Shown: positions 9,675 through 17,855, numbered from the stretch's first letter. The stretch is DNA of 64,000 nucleotides from Acrocarpospora pleiomorpha (GCF_009687885.1 NZ_BLAF01000009.1:51404-115403), one strand, 5' to 3'. The notes: generated by a model not told the origin, from the letters alone. Numbers and translations are program-made.

Positions 9675-10063
9675 GCGAGCGGCGCGAACAGATCCACGGC
9701 GTTGCCGTCGGGGTCGTGCACGACGGCGTAACGCTGCCCCCAGAACGCGTCCCAGGGCTTCAGATGCCCGTCGTATCCGGCGTCCACGAGCTGCGTGTAG
9801 ATCTGGTCCACCTCGGCCGGGTTCGCGCAGAGGAAGGCCAGGCCCACGCGCGACCCGCCGGAGGGCGGGGTCCACGCGGGGTCGAAGGAGCGGATCGTGT
9901 CGACGGTGTCCCAGGCCAGGCGCAGGCCGCCGGGCAGGGTTAGCTCGACGTGGGGTTCGGTGTCGGCCTCGGCGGGGAGGTCGAGCCCGAGCCGCCGGTA
10001 GAAGGCCAGCGCGCGGGCCATGTCGGCGACGACTATTCCGATGACGTTGAATGTAGGAGCCAT
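9671..10063 (-). CDS. VOC (glyoxalase/bleomycin-resistance fold) family protein
   Basis: A 130-residue vicinal-oxygen-chelate protein with two beta-alpha-beta-beta-beta halves, NVIGIVVADMARALAFYRRL near the start and RYAVVHDPDGNAVDLFAPL at the end. Metal-ligand positions appear partly conserved (terminal Asp and Glu of the family are variable here). It could be a small detoxification or binding protein. Convergent with the AraC-type regulator. Confidence 0.85.
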   Translation of the reverse strand: MAPTFNVIGIVVADMARALAFYRRLGLDLPAEADTEPHVELTLPGGLRLAWDTVDTIRSFDPAWTPPSGGSRVGLAFLCANPAEVDQIYTQLVDAGYDGHLKPWDAFWGQRYAVVHDPDGNAVDLFAPLA

Positions 10064-10120
10064 GGTCCGAACGTTACGGCCGTCGCCGTACGCGGGTCTT
10101 GAACGAATCGGACAGCGCTC

Positions 10121-10693
10121 TCAGGCGGGCAGGTGCGCGGTGGTGGCCACCACGTGGTCGATGAAGCCGTATTCCTTGGCCTCCTCGGCGGTAAACCAGC
10201 GGTCGCGGTCGGCGTCTGCCTCGATCCGCTCCAGCGGCTGGCCGGTGTGGAAGGCGGTGCGCTCGGCCAGGAGTTTCTTGGTGTAGCGCATCTGCTCGGC
10301 CTGGATGGCGATGTCCGCCGCCGTGCCGCCGATGCCGCCGTGCGGCTGGTGCATGATGATGCGCGCGTGCGGGAGCGCGTATCGTTTTCCGGTCGTCCCG
10401 GCCGTGAGCAGGAACTGGCCCATCGAGCCCGCCATTCCCATGGCCACCGTCACGATATCGTTGGGCACGTATTGCATGACGTCGTAGATGGCCATTCCGG
10501 AATACACGGAACCGCCCGGGGAATTGATGAAAAGCTGAATGTCGCGTTTCGGGTCGTCGGCCGTCAGCAGCAGGAGTTCCGAGCAGATCCGGTTGGCGAT
10601 CTCGTCGTCGACCTCCTGCCCGAGCACGATGATGCGCTCGCTCAGCAACCGCCGGCTGATGTGCTCGCCCTCAGGGGATCCCGCTGTGGCCAT
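10121..10693 (-). CDS. clpP: ATP-dependent Clp protease proteolytic subunit (paralogue)
   Basis: A 190-residue serine protease with full triad Ser90 ([11 protein letters not shown]), His115 (IIMHQPHGG) and Asp164 (ADRDRWF). The N terminus [18 protein letters not shown] is typical of ClpP. It is encoded alone, without clpX or a second clpP beside it, so it is probably one of the extra ClpP paralogues common in actinomycetes that assemble with a partner ClpP. Monocistronic on the minus strand. Confidence 0.93.
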   Translation of the reverse strand: MATAGSPEGEHISRRLLSERIIVLGQEVDDEIANRICSELLLLTADDPKRDIQLFINSPGGSVYSGMAIYDVMQYVPNDIVTVAMGMAGSMGQFLLTAGTTGKRYALPHARIIMHQPHGGIGGTAADIAIQAEQMRYTKKLLAERTAFHTGQPLERIEADADRDRWFTAEEAKEYGFIDHVVATTAHLPA

Positions 10694-10804
10694 GACCCGC
10701 TCCCATCGTGAATTCCGTTTCCCGATCGACGGTAATAAGGAACGGCGGGAAATGGGAGCGGGTTTCGCCGGGGGCGCATTTCACTGTCGGCATATTCCGC
10801 CCGG

Positions 10805-11251
10805 TCAGATCACGGCCACCGCGGTGATCAGGCCGATCGCGACGTGGGTGACCGACAGCAGCACGGTGGCCGGCTGCAGGGTCGGCTCCTGGGCCAGCGC
10901 CCGGACCGAGATGCCCGCGATCTTGTCGAAGACCATCATGCCGACCGTCTGCACCGCGATGCCGATCAGGCCGAAGACCAGCGTCGCGATCAGGCCCTCC
11001 CGCAGCGCGCCACCGGAGGAGAAGATCGACGCGGCCACGATGAGCGAGATCGCCGCCATCGCGGAGGCGGTCAGCGCGGTCGCGTTGGGGTTGCGCTCCT
11101 CCCGGATGATCTTGCTCAGCCGGCCCGGCGTGGCCAGGTCGATCACGTAGAACCCGGCGACGAGCAGCAGCACGCCGAGGATCGCGTACGCCGTGATGGC
11201 GAGCGCGCCGTTGCCGAGAACCTCGCCGAACGAGGTGGATTCGATGTCCAT
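10805..11251 (-). CDS. DUF350 (YjfL-like) membrane protein
   Basis: A 148-residue protein with four hydrophobic helices (ITAYAILGVLLLVAGFYVI, TASAMAAISLIVAASIF, GLIATLVFGLIGIAVQTVGM and a final VLLSVTHVAIGLITAVAVI). This is the DUF350 layout. It is third in a minus-strand operon after the ATP-grasp gene, 21 bases away. The combination matches E. coli YjfL with YjfC and YjfM, an envelope-stress-linked module of unknown chemistry. Confidence 0.88.
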   Translation of the reverse strand: MDIESTSFGEVLGNGALAITAYAILGVLLLVAGFYVIDLATPGRLSKIIREERNPNATALTASAMAAISLIVAASIFSSGGALREGLIATLVFGLIGIAVQTVGMMVFDKIAGISVRALAQEPTLQPATVLLSVTHVAIGLITAVAVI

Positions 11252-11272
11252 GTGGGGGGTGCTCCGTTTGTT

Positions 11273-12433
11273 CTAGCCGCTGATTCGGTGGGGGACGAAG
11301 GAGGAGGTGTCATCGGTGATCAGGCCGGAGGTCTCGCGGATGCCGAGCCCGGCGGCCTCGTCCTCGACGACCCAGGCGCCGAGGACCGGCCGCTGGCCGT
11401 CGAAGTCGGGCAACGCCTGGAACTCCTGGTAGACGAAGCCCTCGGCGCCGTACCCGCCGGAGGTCTGGACGGCGTGTTCCGGGGAGACCACCCGCATGGA
11501 CGCGCCCTCCCGGCCGAGCAGTGGTTTCTGGATGTAGCGGGTGATGTCGCGGGGGCCGTCCAGGTAGGCGGGCAGCAGGTTCTGGTGCCCGGGATACATT
11601 TCCCACAGGATCGCCAGCAGCGCCTTGTTGGACAGCAGCATCTTCCAGAGCGGTTCGATCCACGTCATCGACGGCTGCAGGCGCAGCGCGTGGCCGCCGA
11701 ACGGCTCGCTGACGATCCACTCCCAGGGGTAGAGCTTGCAGAGCGAGCGGATCACCCGGTATTCGTCGTCCACGAAGCGGCGGTTGATCGCGTCCCAGCC
11801 GATGTCCTCCATGGCGATCGCGAGCGTGGCCAGCCCGGCCTGCTGGGCGGTCTCCTGCAGGTAGCCCAGCGTCATCGCCTCCTCGCCTGACTGGTCCATG
11901 TTCGTCCAGGCGAAATGGGTCGGCCCGGTGGGGAAGGTCGGGCCGATCGCCTTCCACCGGTCGATCAGCCGTTCGTGGATCGAGTTCCACTGGTCGTCGT
12001 CGGGGAACACGTCCTGCAGCCAGAACCACTGCACCACCGAGCTCTCCAGCAGGCTGGTGGGGGTGTCCGCGTTGTACTCCAGCAGCTTGGGCGGTCCGGC
12101 GCCGTCGTAGCGCAGGTCGAAGCGGCCGAAGACGTGCGGATCGCGGCGCCGCCAGGAGTCGGCGACCGCTTCGCGCCACTCCGGCGGGACGGCGAACTCG
12201 GCGAACCGGTTCCCGGCGATCACGTAGTCGACCGCGGCCAGGCACATCCGGTGCAACTCCTCGACCTGCGCCTCCAGGCCGAGCACCTCGTCCATGCCGA
12301 ACACGTAGTGCACGCTCTCGTCCCAGTACGGCCTGCTCAGCCCCTCGGGATGGGCCGACCGATGGTAGGCCAGCCCCTGCGACTCGACCGTGGCCGCCCA
12401 GTCCTGGCGGGGCGCCGAGGTCTCCCGTCTCAT
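11273..12433 (-). CDS. Glutathionylspermidine-synthase-like ATP-grasp protein (YjfC/YgiC family)
   Basis: 386 residues. Conserved family blocks include YWDESVHYVFGMDEV, FDLRYDGAGPPKLLEYNADTP, WTNMDQSGEEAMTLGYL and PLLGREGASMRVVSP. These belong to the synthetase (ATP-grasp) domain of GspS homologues that lack the amidase. The family forms amide bonds in GspS itself, while YjfC/YgiC proteins have no proven substrate. It is in an operon with an upstream membrane protein (7-bp gap) and downstream DUF350. Confidence 0.9.
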   Translation of the reverse strand: MRRETSAPRQDWAATVESQGLAYHRSAHPEGLSRPYWDESVHYVFGMDEVLGLEAQVEELHRMCLAAVDYVIAGNRFAEFAVPPEWREAVADSWRRRDPHVFGRFDLRYDGAGPPKLLEYNADTPTSLLESSVVQWFWLQDVFPDDDQWNSIHERLIDRWKAIGPTFPTGPTHFAWTNMDQSGEEAMTLGYLQETAQQAGLATLAIAMEDIGWDAINRRFVDDEYRVIRSLCKLYPWEWIVSEPFGGHALRLQPSMTWIEPLWKMLLSNKALLAILWEMYPGHQNLLPAYLDGPRDITRYIQKPLLGREGASMRVVSPEHAVQTSGGYGAEGFVYQEFQALPDFDGQRPVLGAWVVEDEAAGLGIRETSGLITDDTSSFVPHRISG

Positions 12434-12440
12434 CGACCGG

Positions 12441-12902
12441 TCAGCTCCCGCTGCTGCCGTGCGAGCCGAAGCCGCCGCGCTGGACCACCTTGCCGGTCCT
12501 GCTGGTGATCTGCGCGCCGGCCGGGCGGAGCGTGGTGCCGCCGCGGACGTGCCTGCCCACCAGGACGCCGCCGTAGTACCAGCCGTACGCGGCGTGCGAG
12601 CGCCGGTAGTCGTCGTCGCAGAAGTCGTCGTCGACCAGTGGGTACGAGCCGTCGGGGAGCGGGTTGGACATGTCGACGCAGTCGGCGTCCACCTCGTCGT
12701 AGCTGTCCTGGGCGGCGCAGAAGCCGACCACCAGGGTGGAGAGCACGCCGATGGCGCCGAGCTTGATGGCCGTGGAGCGGAAGCTCTTCTTCGGCGGGGG
12801 CGGCGGCATCATCGGGCCCGCCATGCCGGGCGGCGTCCCCGGCGGCGGTGGCGGCGGGACGTAGGGAGGAGGGGTGGGACGTCCGTCCCCGGTCTCGGCC
12901 AT
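12441..12902 (-). CDS. Proline-rich single-pass membrane protein, YgiB/DUF1190-like by context
   Basis: 153 residues. A Pro-rich cytoplasmic N terminus (~40 residues, PPPPPP runs) is followed by one membrane helix (AIKLGAIGVLSTLVVGFCA), an acidic Cys-containing segment (DADCVDMSNPLPD, DDDFCDDDY), the block AAYGWYYGGVLVGRHV and a Gly-rich tail. The terminal Gly/Ser pattern and position before a YjfC-like gene recall the YgiB/YjfM proteins of gammaproteobacteria. The homology is inferred from layout rather than clear sequence identity. First gene of the operon. Confidence 0.7.
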   Translation of the reverse strand: MAETGDGRPTPPPYVPPPPPPGTPPGMAGPMMPPPPPKKSFRSTAIKLGAIGVLSTLVVGFCAAQDSYDEVDADCVDMSNPLPDGSYPLVDDDFCDDDYRRSHAAYGWYYGGVLVGRHVRGGTTLRPAGAQITSRTGKVVQRGGFGSHGSSGS

Positions 12903-13018
12903 AAGGCTCCATGTTCCTCGAGGTCGGCACAGACTACCGTCGCGATATGAAACGGTACAGATCTAGATGCGGTTCCCAGCCGTACCGTTACGGAACGGTC
13001 CATCGCGGTGTTTGCCGG

Positions 13019-13024
13019 TAGCGT
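13019..13024 (+). promoter_or_regulatory. -10 element for a leaderless PHP gene
   Basis: TAGCGT ends eight bases before ATG 13032, giving a predicted transcript that starts at the start codon. An inverted repeat (ACGGTAC 12952-12958, GTACCGT 12982-12988) lies upstream and may be an operator or a small terminator. Confidence 0.45.
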
Positions 13025-13031
13025 GCGTCGC

Positions 13032-14036
13032 ATGGATCCGGTAGAGGCGTTGAAACGGATCGCGTTCCTGCTGGAGCGCGCGGGGGAGCCGACGTATCGG
13101 GTCCGGGCCTTTCGCGGGGCGGCGGCCACGATCGCCGAGCTGGCGCCGGAAGAGCTTCAGCGGCTGGTGCGGGACGGCGGGCTGACCGGGCTCAAAGGGG
13201 TCGGCAAGGTGACCGCGCTGGCGGTGGCCGAGGCGCTCGCCGGGCAGGTGCCGACCTACCTGCGCCGCCTGGAGGCCACCGCGGGCGAGGATCTGGACGA
13301 GGCGGCGACCTCGTTGCGGCAGGCGCTCAAGGGTGACCTGCACAGTCACTCGGACTGGTCCGACGGCGGCTCTCCGATCGAGGAGATGGCCGCCGCCGCG
13401 ATCGCCCTCGGGCACGAGTACCTCGCGATCACCGACCATTCGCCGCGTCTCACCGTGGCCAACGGGCTGTCGGCCGAGCGGCTGCACCGCCAGCTGGATG
13501 TGATCGCCTCGCTGGGTGAGAAGCTCGCGCCGTTTCGGCTGTTGTCGGGGATTGAGGTCGACATTCTGGCCGATGGATCGCTGGATCAGGAGGCTGAGCT
13601 GCTGGAACAGGTGGATGTGGTGGTGGCGAGCGTGCACTCGCAGCTCAAGATGGACGCTGATGACATGACTCGGCGGATGGTCACCGCCATCGCCAATCCG
13701 CATGTGGACGTGCTCGGTCACTGCACGGGGAGGATTGTCAAGGCCGGGGGCAAACGTGGCGGGTTGCGGCCGGAGTCGCGGTTCGACGCGGAGATCGTCT
13801 TTGAGGCGTGCCGCCAGTTCGGGGTCGCTGTGGAGATCAATTCGCGGCCTGATCGGCTGGATCCGCCGAAGCGGTTGATGCGCTTGGCGTACGAGATGGG
13901 CTGCGTGTTCTCGATCGACTCGGACGCGCACGCGCCTGGGCAGCTCGACTGGCAGCGGTACGGCTGTGAGCGTGCCGTGCTCTGCGGAATCGAACCGGAA
14001 CGCGTCGTGAACACGGGGATGTGGCCGAGGGGTTAG
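13032..14036 (+). CDS. PHP-domain phosphoesterase with N-terminal helix-hairpin-helix (PolX C-terminal-like)
   Basis: About 334 residues from ATG 13032, which fits the -10 element better than the GTG at 13008. Residues ~5-75 are a PolX-type HhH region (RIAFLLERAGEPTYRVRAFR, GLTGLKGVGKVTALAVAEAL). A PHP domain follows with metal ligands in GDLHSHSDWSDG, ITDHSP, GIEVDI, ASVHS, GHCTG and SIDSDAHAPG. It is like family X DNA polymerases without the polymerase core. It is probably a metal-dependent phosphoesterase or 3' nuclease involved in DNA repair (inference). The neighbouring WYL regulators carry damage-type promoters. Confidence 0.85.
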   Translation: MDPVEALKRIAFLLERAGEPTYRVRAFRGAAATIAELAPEELQRLVRDGGLTGLKGVGKVTALAVAEALAGQVPTYLRRLEATAGEDLDEAATSLRQALKGDLHSHSDWSDGGSPIEEMAAAAIALGHEYLAITDHSPRLTVANGLSAERLHRQLDVIASLGEKLAPFRLLSGIEVDILADGSLDQEAELLEQVDVVVASVHSQLKMDADDMTRRMVTAIANPHVDVLGHCTGRIVKAGGKRGGLRPESRFDAEIVFEACRQFGVAVEINSRPDRLDPPKRLMRLAYEMGCVFSIDSDAHAPGQLDWQRYGCERAVLCGIEPERVVNTGMWPRG

Positions 14037-14053
14037 GTGTGTTGCGGCCGGAA

Positions 14054-14076
14054 TTGTCGGTCACCCGGCGTAGCTT
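14054..14076 (+). promoter_or_regulatory. RecA-independent damage-type promoter (PafBC-like), copy 1
   Basis: TTGTCGGTC, eight bases, then TAGCTT. This fits the mycobacterial RecA-independent damage promoter consensus tTGTCRgtg-N8-TAnnnT, which is controlled by the WYL-domain activators PafB and PafC. The -10 ends eight bases before ATG 14084, predicting a leaderless message for the first WYL gene. Confidence 0.7.
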
Positions 14077-14083
14077 CGGGGTC

Positions 14084-14539
14084 ATGGATCGTCGAGCGGC
14101 GCTGGTTGAGGAGTTACGCGTTGGTGGCACCTTGTCCGCCAAGGAACTCGGCACCCGGCTCGGCGTCAGCAAGCGCACGATCATCCGCGATATCGCGCGC
14201 CTTCAGGATGAGGGCGTGCCGATCCGGCTGGATCCCGGTGGCTACACGATTGATCCCACGGAGGAGATCAAGCGTGCCATCGACCGTGCGCTGACCGGGC
14301 GGCGTGTTCTGCGTATCGACTATGACGGGAAGGCCGGTCCCACCACGCGTGATGTGGAGCCCAGCATCTTTTTGGGCGGGCGGGGTGGTTACTGGTATCT
14401 GGTGGCGTGGTGCCGGTTGCGTGAGGATGTGCGGGTGTTCCGGCTGGATCGCATCACCAGTGCGACGCTTACCTCCGAGCGGTATCCGGAGCCTTCGAAG
14501 GCGCGGATGGAGGAGCTCACGGCGGCTTTGCCCACCTGA
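14084..14539 (+). CDS. Short WYL-domain transcriptional regulator
   Basis: 151 residues: an N-terminal DeoR-type helix-turn-helix (ALVEELRVGGTLSAKELGTR and VSKRTIIRDIARL) joined almost directly to a WYL domain (residues ~65-145: RVLRIDYDGKAGPTTRDVEP, GYWYLVAWCRLREDVRVFRL). The linker region normally found between these domains (about 100 residues) is missing. WYL domains sense nucleic acids or nucleotides in several regulators. Its promoter is near-identical to that of the next gene, and the two proteins are close paralogues in the WYL part. Confidence 0.85.
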   Translation: MDRRAALVEELRVGGTLSAKELGTRLGVSKRTIIRDIARLQDEGVPIRLDPGGYTIDPTEEIKRAIDRALTGRRVLRIDYDGKAGPTTRDVEPSIFLGGRGGYWYLVAWCRLREDVRVFRLDRITSATLTSERYPEPSKARMEELTAALPT

Positions 14540-14621
14540 GGCGGCACTTTGAGCGTCTGACAGGACGGTGTGGGGCTTCCACTGTGCGCGTTCACGCTGC
14601 GGAGCATTGCCGCACCCGAAA

Positions 14622-14644
14622 TTGTCGGTCGTGTGTTCTAGTGT
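14622..14644 (+). promoter_or_regulatory. RecA-independent damage-type promoter (PafBC-like), copy 2
   Basis: TTGTCGGTC, eight bases, TAGTGT, ending eight bases before GTG 14652. Same spacing and core as the element at 14054-14076, including the flanking AA. Predicts a leaderless message. Confidence 0.7.
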
Positions 14645-14651
14645 TCGGCGT

Positions 14652-15377
14652 GTGAACCGTACCGACCGGCTCTTTGCGATTGTTGAACTTCTGCGGGCGG
14701 TGTCGCCGCGTCCCCGGTCCGCGCGTGAACTGGGGGAGCGGTTCGCCGTGACCGCGCGCACGATCGAGCGGGACATTCTGGCGTTGCAGCAGGCCCAGGT
14801 GCCGATCTACGCGGAGCGTGGGCGGCGCGGTGGTTATGTGCTGGATCGGTCGATGTCGTTGCCGCCGCTCAACTTCAGTCCGGAGGAGGCGGTGGCGATC
14901 GCGATCGCGCTCAATCGTTCTGGTGATCAGCCTTTCGCGGATCAGGCCAGGAGCGCGATGGGGAAGTTGATGGCGGCGATGCCGGCGGCCGCTGGGGAGC
15001 GTGCGCGGGAGCTGGCCACTCGGGTGCAGCTGTTGTCCAGCACGTCGGAGCGCGAGGAGCTCGAACCGCGCACGGCCGGGCCGATCGCCCGCGTGATCGA
15101 GGGGGCGCTGCTGGCCGGGGTCGTGCTGGAGATCGAATATGGCGACGTGCGGGGTGCGGTGAGCAGCCGGGCGGTGGAGCCGGGCGTCTTCGTTGGCGGG
15201 CGGGGCGGGGTCTGGTATCTGGTGGCGTGGTGCCGGTTACGGGATGACGTGCGGGTGTTCCGGCTTGACCGCATTCGCGCGGCCGAGGTCACTGCCGAAC
15301 GGGTGCCGACGCGGCGGATGGCGGATTTCGCGTCGCACGTGCCCGACATGGTCACGCTCTATCCGGCACTGGACTAA
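14652..15377 (+). CDS. YafY-type WYL-domain transcriptional regulator
   Basis: 241 residues from GTG 14652, chosen because the promoter predicts transcription start there. Helix-turn-helix at residues 1-60 (TDRLFAIVELLRAVSPRPRS, VTARTIERDILALQQAQVPI), central helical linker (LNFSPEEAVAIAIALN), and WYL domain ~150-230 (VVLEIEYGDVRGAVSSRAVE, GVWYLVAWCRLRDDVRVFRL). Paralogue of the gene immediately upstream. Probably an autoregulated or damage-induced regulator. The targets are unknown, and the adjacent PHP gene is a candidate. Confidence 0.88.
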   Translation: MNRTDRLFAIVELLRAVSPRPRSARELGERFAVTARTIERDILALQQAQVPIYAERGRRGGYVLDRSMSLPPLNFSPEEAVAIAIALNRSGDQPFADQARSAMGKLMAAMPAAAGERARELATRVQLLSSTSEREELEPRTAGPIARVIEGALLAGVVLEIEYGDVRGAVSSRAVEPGVFVGGRGGVWYLVAWCRLRDDVRVFRLDRIRAAEVTAERVPTRRMADFASHVPDMVTLYPALD

Positions 15378-15403
15378 GAACACCAATCAAATGCCGCTGC
15401 TAT

Positions 15404-15530
15404 GCCGTCATGGTCTTGCTGTTGACAGGGTGGAGCGGGTGGTCTCGGCGGCCGCGCTCGCCGACTCCGATGGTGTCCCGGCCTCGCCGGTCAGGGAGAA
15501 GGCCGCGACCCCGCCGCCCGCCAGCGCGAG
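15404..15530 (-). pseudogene. Decayed copy of the ABC-exporter adaptor gene (5' end only)
   Basis: On the minus strand this stretch reads [18 protein letters not shown] then [14 protein letters not shown], matching the signal/anchor region of the adaptor encoded at 19983-21017 (nucleotides ~20840-20978). The stretch ccgcgctcgccgactccgat and its surroundings are identical in both copies. A small in-frame loss and a one-base deletion after the serine-rich part (GGTC to GTC) break the frame, and the rest of the gene is absent. It sits next to the histidine kinase gene, on the same strand as the intact copy. Confidence 0.8.
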
Positions 15531-15743
15531 GTGGCGCCGGTGCGGCGAGAACCGCCACCAGCGTTAACGGCGCCGGATAACGGTAAGCAACCCGGCAACC
15601 TGCTCATTGTTAGGTGCTCCAAATCACGCTTGATCAGCGCTGGACGAGTTTCCTGACGGTGGCGCTGGAATCGGGTGGCGGGGGATCGGCCTGGTCCAGG
15701 TGCTGACTGTGCGGCTCGCTTGATTTGGTGACGGACTGACTTG

Positions 15744-16979
15744 TCATGCTTTGTCCGGGACTGGGGTGAGTGTTTTCTGTGGCTGGGGTCGGGACGGGAG
15801 GTGGGTTTGGTCGGTGGTTTGTTTGCTGCCCTGGTCGAGGGCGGGGCGGGCGAGGGGGAGGTTGACGGTTACCCGGAGGCCGCCCTTTTCGAGGGGTGTG
15901 GCGGTGACGGTGCCACCGTGGGCGCGGGTGACGGCGCGGACGATGGAGAGTCCGAGGCCGGCGCCGGTGGCCGAGCCGGTGCGGTCGGCGTCTAGGCGGC
16001 GGAACGGCTCGAAGAGGGCGGGGATCTGGGCGGGGGCGATCTGGCGGCCGGTGTTCTCCACCGTGATGAAGGCGGTGGTCGCGTCCGTGCCGGTGCGCAC
16101 GGTTACCTCGCCGCGCTCGTCGTTGTACTTGACGGCGTTGTCCACCAGGTTGGCGATCATGCGTTCCAGCAGGACGGCGTCGCCCGCGCAGGGCGCCGGA
16201 CGGCAGGTCCGGGGGCGGGGGAGATGGTGGGCCAGCAGCGCGGGGTGGGCCAGGTCGCGCAGGTCGACGGGCTGGCGGGTGGTGAGCTCGCGCTCGCTGT
16301 GCGCCAGCGTGAGCAGGCCCTCGATGAGCTGCTCCTGGCGGGAGTTGGCGGCCAGCAGTTCGTCCCGGATCGGGCGCAGTGCCCGGGGGACGACCGGATC
16401 GGCGAAGCCGACCTGGAGCAGGGCGCGGTTGATGGCGAGCGGGGTCTTGAGTTCGTGCGAGGCGTTGGCGACGAAGCGGCGCTGGGTGTCGAAGGCCTGG
16501 TCGAGGCGTTCCAGCATGGAGTCGAAGGTGTCGGCCAGGTCCTTGATCTCATCGCGTGGGCCGTCCATCGAGATGCGCTGGTGGAGGGTGCTGTCGGACA
16601 GGCGGCGGGCCGTCTCGGTCATGGTCAGCAGGGGGGCCAGGGCGCGGCCCGCGAACACCCAGCCGATCGCCAGACCGGCCAGGCCGATCAGCACCGTGGC
16701 CAGGATCGACCACTGGACCAGCGAACTGGTCACCACGTCCACATAGCGGCCCACCTCGTCCTCGACGATTCTCTGGATGTACAGGATGTTCGGACGTGGC
16801 GGCCCCACGGTGTCGATCATTGCCTTGTGCGCGGGCGGCAACTTGATCAGGAACCGCTGGGTGAGGATCTGGCGCACCATCAGGTAGTTGATGATCATCA
16901 GTGCGCCTGTGGTCAGGAAGAGCAGGGTGCCGTACACGAGGGTCAGCCGCCAGCGCACCGGCAGCTTGCGGCCGGTCAC
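15744..16979 (-). CDS. Sensor histidine kinase (OmpR-type two-component system)
   Basis: 411 residues: N-terminal helix (LVYGTLLFLTTGALMIINYL), extracytoplasmic loop, second helix (SILATVLIGLAGLAIGWVF), HAMP (~105-160), HisKA with phospho-acceptor His in FVANASHELKTPLA, and an HATPase domain with NLVDNAVKYND and GAGLGLSIVRAV. The start GTG overlaps the response regulator stop by four bases. The pair lies just downstream of the lipoprotein/adaptor/ABC operon and probably regulates it. Confidence 0.93.
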   Translation of the reverse strand: MTGRKLPVRWRLTLVYGTLLFLTTGALMIINYLMVRQILTQRFLIKLPPAHKAMIDTVGPPRPNILYIQRIVEDEVGRYVDVVTSSLVQWSILATVLIGLAGLAIGWVFAGRALAPLLTMTETARRLSDSTLHQRISMDGPRDEIKDLADTFDSMLERLDQAFDTQRRFVANASHELKTPLAINRALLQVGFADPVVPRALRPIRDELLAANSRQEQLIEGLLTLAHSERELTTRQPVDLRDLAHPALLAHHLPRPRTCRPAPCAGDAVLLERMIANLVDNAVKYNDERGEVTVRTGTDATTAFITVENTGRQIAPAQIPALFEPFRRLDADRTGSATGAGLGLSIVRAVTRAHGGTVTATPLEKGGLRVTVNLPLARPALDQGSKQTTDQTHLPSRPQPQKTLTPVPDKA

Positions 16980-17629
16980 AGGCGGTATCCCGCGCCGGTG
17001 ACCGTCTCGATGACGGCCGGGGTGCCGAGCTTCCTGCGCAGGGTCATGACGGTTACCCGGACCGAGTTGGTGAAGTAGCTGATGTTCTCATCCCAGGCCT
17101 TCTCCAGCAGTTCCTCGGCGCTGACCACGTTGCCGTCGGCGCGCAGCAGCACCTCCAGGACGGCGAACTCCTTCGGGCTGAGCGCGACATACCTGCCGTC
17201 CCTGAAGACCTCGCGCCTGGCCGGGTCGAGGGTGACCCCGGCCCGGGCCAGCACCGGCGGCACGGCCAGCTGGGTACGCCGGGCCAGCGCCCGCAGCCGG
17301 GCCACCAGCTCCGGGAAGTCGAAGGGTTTCGGCAGGTAGTCGTCGGCGCCGAGGGTCAGCCCTTCGACCTTGGAGCGCAGATCGCCGGAGGCGGTCAGCA
17401 TGATGATCCGGGCGGCCACCCGGCCGGCGACGAGGCGGCGGCACACCTCGTCGCCGTGCACCGACGGCAGGTCCCGGTCCAGCACGATCACGTCGTAGTC
17501 GTGGGTCATCGCCCGTTCCAGCGCGGCGTCCCCGTCGTAGACGACATCCACCGCCATGGTCTCCCGGCGCAACCCCGCCGCCACGACATCAGCCAGCACC
17601 CGCTCGTCCTCGGCAATCAACACCCGCAT
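16976..17629 (-). CDS. OmpR/PhoB-family response regulator
   Basis: About 217 residues from ATG 17629 (MRVLIAEDERVLAD); an ATG at 17638 is an alternative. Receiver domain with acidic pocket EDE and phospho-acceptor Asp in DVIVLDRDLPSVHGDEV; C-terminal winged helix (RYVALSPKEFAVLEVLLRA, YFTNSVRVTVMTLRRKLG). It is upstream of and coupled to the kinase gene. It probably binds promoters of the neighbouring exporter operon. Confidence 0.93.
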   Translation of the reverse strand: MRVLIAEDERVLADVVAAGLRRETMAVDVVYDGDAALERAMTHDYDVIVLDRDLPSVHGDEVCRRLVAGRVAARIIMLTASGDLRSKVEGLTLGADDYLPKPFDFPELVARLRALARRTQLAVPPVLARAGVTLDPARREVFRDGRYVALSPKEFAVLEVLLRADGNVVSAEELLEKAWDENISYFTNSVRVTVMTLRRKLGTPAVIETVTGAGYRL

Positions 17630-17728
17630 GGGCCACATACTCCCGTCAGCCGGTTAAACAGGACCTAAGCGGTTTTGCCCCACCCACCCTCCCTTTTGTT
17701 TCCCTCGGGCTCCGCCCGGCCCCGTCAA

Positions 17729-17763
17729 CGCCGTGGTTGTCGGGCGGAACGACAGCCACGGCG
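17729..17763 (-). terminator. Hairpin after the ABC-exporter operon
   Basis: CGCCGTGGTTGTCG (17729-17742) pairs with CGACAGCCACGGCG (17750-17763), 14 bp with one G-T pair and a seven-base loop. It is ~90 bases after the permease stop on the minus strand. A short direct repeat (TTGTTT..CTCGGGCTC at ~17697 and ~17787) flanks it. Confidence 0.7.
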
Positions 17764-17855
17764 CGGTGGTTGTCTCAGTCAGCCCGTTGTTTCTCCTCGG
17801 GCTCTGCCCGCCTTCGGCAACGCCACTTGTTGCCCGGCCGGGCAGGTCGTGGGTG

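Noticed and set aside
10121..10693. ClpP considered as part of the immune or stress islands
   Set aside because: It stands alone in a conserved-looking region with intact triad; an ordinary paralogue is the simpler view.
15531..15743. Possible further gene fragment between the adaptor remnant and the kinase
   Set aside because: A short frame reading ITLDQRWTSFLTVALESG is visible but I could not link it to any family, so nothing is claimed.
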